Assembly (NCBI RefSeq): GCF_005491705.1
Contig: NZ_CP028092.1
Location: 1,116,001 to 1,180,000, forward strand
DNA: 64,000 nt
Source: Pontibacter sp. SGAir0037
GTDB lineage: Bacteria; Bacteroidota; Bacteroidia; Cytophagales; Hymenobacteraceae
Reading direction: 5' to 3'
Below are positions 61,496 to 64,000 of the stretch, in pieces (the stretch's first letter is position 1; each line of letters begins with the position of its first letter). Made by a program: the position numbers and the translations under genes. A model generated the notes under the pieces. It saw only the letters and a program-made list of their open reading frames with translations. It was not told the DNA's origin and ran no database searches.

Positions 61496-64000
61496 ATGGC
61501 CTTAGGAAAAAACCTGAAGTTGAGCAAAGACAAGCTCATAAGTGAAGAAGCCAAGCAAGAAAAAAATCCTGTTGCAAAAGCCAAGCAAGAAAGTAAGACG
61601 CCCACTGCTACTATAACAGAGGCTCCTGCTACGCCTGCTGCCGATGCACCCGTACAAGAAACAGCTACTAAAGAAGCAACTCCTGCCGCCGAAAGAAACG
61701 GAACTGCGACAATGGCTGACGTTGGTAATGCTAATACTAAAAAGAAGCAGGTACTGCCCCAGAACTCAGAGTATATAAGTGAGCAACTTAATAAAGTGCT
61801 TTACGCGCTGGATGCCTTTAAAAAAGGAGATATCTCTGTTCGCCTCACCAAACAGAACAACGACATTTTTGCGGAAATAGCCGAAGCCTACAACTCGATG
61901 GTGGAAATGATCGGTGGTGTAGGTGGCGAAGTGTCGCGTATCTCTAAAGTAGCCGGAGTAGAGGGTAACTTGAAAGCCCGGGCTTCTGCCGAGAACGCTT
62001 CCGGTTTCTGGAAAGATATGATCAATAACATCAATGGCCTGGTGGATTCCATTGCTGTTCCGGTACTCGAGGTGGGTAAAGTACTGAAGAATATTTCCAG
62101 GGGTAACCTGGACGAAACATTCCAGATTCCTGTTTCGGGTGACTTTAAAGTGATGGCCGAAACCATTAACCGCACGATTGATAACCTGAACCTGTTTGCC
62201 GGTGAGGTAACCCGTGTGGCACTCGAAGTGGGTACCGAGGGTAAATTGGGCGGACAGGCATCTGTGCCAAACGTGGCCGGTGTCTGGAAAGATCTGACCG
62301 ACAACGTGAACACCATGGCCAGCAACCTGACCCTGCAGGTGCGCGATATTGCGAAAGTGGCGATTGGTGTGGCTCAGGGTAACCTGACCCAGAAAGTATC
62401 TGTGGACGTGCGTGGTGAGTTTGAGCAGTTGAAGGATAACGTGAACCAGATGGTGGACTCGCTCAACATTTTTGCTGACGAGGTAACCCGTGTGGCCCGT
62501 GAAGTGGGTACAGAGGGTAGGTTGGGCGGCCAGGCGAAAGTGCCGAATGTGGCCGGTGTTTGGAAAGGCCTGACCGACAACGTAAACACCATGGCCAGCA
62601 ACCTGACGTCTCAGATGCGCGACATTGCCAACGTGGCAACCGCGGTGGCGAAAGGAGACTTAACACAAAAAATTACTGTAAATGTAAAAGGTGAGATTGC
62701 CGAGCTGAAGGATATCCTGAATGCGATGGTGGACTCGCTTAATATTTTTGCCGGTGAGGTAACCCGCGTGGCACGTGAGGTAGGTACCGAAGGGAAGCTG
62801 GGGGGACAGGCCAATGTACCTCGTGTAGAAGGAACCTGGAAAGAACTTACTGACAATGTAAACCTGATGACCAGCAACCTGACCTCGCAGGTGCGCGACA
62901 TTGCTAACGTAGCAACGGCTGTGGCGAAAGGCGACCTGACACAGAAAGTATCTGTTGATGTGAAGGGGGAACTGGGTGATCTAAAAGATATATTAAATGC
63001 GATGGTGGACAGGCTGAACGTGTTTGGCGCGGAAGTAACGCGTGTGGCACGTGAGGTAGGCACCGAAGGTATATTGGGTGGTCAGGCAAATGTGCCGAAT
63101 GTAGCCGGTATCTGGAAAGAACTAACAGATAACGTGAACTACATGGCCAGCAACCTGACGGCCCAGATGCGTGACATCGCTAATGTGGCAACAGCAGTAG
63201 CGAAAGGCGACTTAACACAGAAAATTACTGTAAATGTGCGTGGTGAGCTGGCTGAGCTGAAGGTGAACATTAACCAGATGGTGGACTCGCTCAACATCTT
63301 CTCCGACGAGGTAACGCGTGTGGCCCGTGAAGTGGGTACCGAGGGTAAACTGGGCGGACAGGCAACAGTGCCGAACGTGGGAGGTGTTTGGAAAGACCTG
63401 ACCGACAACGTAAACACCATGGCCAGTAACCTGACGGCGCAGATGCGTGACATTGCCAACGTGGCAACGGCAGTGGCCCAGGGCGACCTGACTCAGAAGA
63501 TCACAGTAGATGTGAAAGGTGAGCTGATGGATCTGAAAGAGAACCTGAACCAAATGGTGGACTCGCTCAACATCTTTGCCGGTGAGGTAACCCGCGTGGC
63601 CCGTGAAGTGGGTACTGAGGGTAAACTGGGCGGCCAGGCGGTGGTGCCGAATGTTGGTGGTGTTTGGAAAGATCTGACTGACAATGTTAACTCCATGGCG
63701 GGTAACCTTACCTCTCAGGTACGTGACATTGCCAACGTGGCAACGGCGGTGGCGCAGGGCGACCTGACCCAGAAGATCAATGTGGATGTGAAAGGTGAGA
63801 TGCTGTCCCTGAAGGAGAACCTGAACCAGATGGTGGACTCGCTCAACATCTTTGCCGGTGAGGTAACCCGTGTGGCCCGTGAAGTGGGTACTGAGGGTAA
63901 GCTGGGCGGACAGGCGGTGGTGCCAAACGTAGCCGGTACCTGGAAATCGCTTACTGATAATGTGAATACCATGGCCTCTAACCTGACCCTGCAGGTGCGT
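61496..64000 (+). CDS. Soluble poly-HAMP (Nik1-like) signalling protein, partial
   Basis: 835 codons from the ATG at 61496 to the window edge, still open. The first 90 residues are a Lys/Glu/Ala/Thr linker without membrane span. Then a HAMP-like segment ([13 protein letters not shown]), a second ([14 protein letters not shown]), and from about residue 235 tandem 92-residue units, each with a segment [47 protein letters not shown] and MVDSLNIFA. These match the 92-residue HAMP repeats of fungal group III (Nik1/Os-1) hybrid kinases and their bacterial homologues. GAF, kinase and receiver parts are expected beyond the window. Confidence 0.85.
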   Translation, partial: MALGKNLKLSKDKLISEEAKQEKNPVAKAKQESKTPTATITEAPATPAADAPVQETATKEATPAAERNGTATMADVGNANTKKKQVLPQNSEYISEQLNKVLYALDAFKKGDISVRLTKQNNDIFAEIAEAYNSMVEMIGGVGGEVSRISKVAGVEGNLKARASAENASGFWKDMINNINGLVDSIAVPVLEVGKVLKNISRGNLDETFQIPVSGDFKVMAETINRTIDNLNLFAGEVTRVALEVGTEGKLGGQASVPNVAGVWKDLTDNVNTMASNLTLQVRDIAKVAIGVAQGNLTQKVSVDVRGEFEQLKDNVNQMVDSLNIFADEVTRVAREVGTEGRLGGQAKVPNVAGVWKGLTDNVNTMASNLTSQMRDIANVATAVAKGDLTQKITVNVKGEIAELKDILNAMVDSLNIFAGEVTRVAREVGTEGKLGGQANVPRVEGTWKELTDNVNLMTSNLTSQVRDIANVATAVAKGDLTQKVSVDVKGELGDLKDILNAMVDRLNVFGAEVTRVAREVGTEGILGGQANVPNVAGIWKELTDNVNYMASNLTAQMRDIANVATAVAKGDLTQKITVNVRGELAELKVNINQMVDSLNIFSDEVTRVAREVGTEGKLGGQATVPNVGGVWKDLTDNVNTMASNLTAQMRDIANVATAVAQGDLTQKITVDVKGELMDLKENLNQMVDSLNIFAGEVTRVAREVGTEGKLGGQAVVPNVGGVWKDLTDNVNSMAGNLTSQVRDIANVATAVAQGDLTQKINVDVKGEMLSLKENLNQMVDSLNIFAGEVTRVAREVGTEGKLGGQAVVPNVAGTWKSLTDNVNTMASNLTLQVR
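62204..64000 (+). repeat. Tandem 276-bp repeats encoding HAMP pairs
   Basis: The GAGGTAAC-type start of each unit lies at 62204, 62480, 62756, 63032, 63308, 63584 and 63860: an exact 276-bp period, seven starts before the window ends. Units are nearly identical in DNA in many stretches, so copy number could change by recombination. Confidence 0.93.

Overview
The window looks like a chromosomal segment of a Bacteroidota bacterium, most likely order Cytophagales and close to Hymenobacteraceae (Pontibacter-like). I infer this from family content: DUF3822, DUF4625, DUF4296 and DUF1573 proteins, LVIVD-type lipoproteins, a TonB receptor with a carboxypeptidase-like N-terminal domain, a fused E1 alpha/beta dehydrogenase, and a Bat (aerotolerance) operon. 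Promoters fit the Bacteroidota TTTG-N19-TAnnTTTG pattern and few genes have a Shine-Dalgarno sequence. I saw no rRNA, tRNA, CRISPR array, insertion sequence or prophage. Most genes are chromosomal housekeeping genes, and many convergent gene ends are closed by long perfect hairpins.

Layout. 1-2973 is visibly AT-rich and unlike the rest. It holds a truncated oligopeptide-binding lipoprotein gene, a 57-aa secreted-peptide-like ORF missed by ordinary length cut-offs, a 31-bp palindrome and a divergent gene for a large helical (TPR-like) protein. 3036-9599 carries a UMF1-type MFS transporter, an amidohydrolase lipoprotein, AMP nucleosidase, an HsdR-N-like protein, alanine dehydrogenase and a DUF1573 protein. 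9793-18646 has the fused 2-oxoacid dehydrogenase E1, an MtfA-like peptidase, an NtrC-type regulator without a DNA-binding domain, a membrane transglutaminase-like protein, and an FRG-domain gene directly abutting a lipoprotein gene. 18930-25631 has a manganese catalase, an apparent umuD-umuC-radical SAM operon with operator-like sites, a small kinase, a DUF4142 lipoprotein and an alanine-type aminotransferase.

25706-32353 has an M1 peptidase and a TonB receptor operon with two histidine-rich DUF4625 lipoproteins (probable metal handling). 32764-41940 is housekeeping: pyrE, two Nudix enzymes, coaD, DUF3822, thioesterase, RecD-like helicase, DUF1573, DUF423, GDPD, DUF2750 and YggS. 42035-45301 is a Bat/DUF58 operon and a DUF4296 lipoprotein. 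45313-54363 has a tRNA-binding protein, an FAD/Rieske oxidoreductase, a DUF922-like protein, MATE, an ergothioneine egtB-egtD-aminotransferase operon and menC. 54385-61352 has a sirtuin, a barrel-like protein, two LVIVD lipoproteins, topA, sixA-like and an orphan parA. The window ends inside a huge gene with 92-residue HAMP repeats resembling those of fungal Nik1/Os-1 histidine kinases.

The most interesting candidates are the AT-rich peptide/OppA-like/TPR locus at the left edge, the possible SOS operon joining a Y-family polymerase to an SplB-related radical SAM enzyme, the egtBD-linked PLP enzyme, the His-rich DUF4625 TonB locus, and the orphan ParA next to a soluble poly-HAMP kinase. All functional statements rest on motif reading; no database search was possible.
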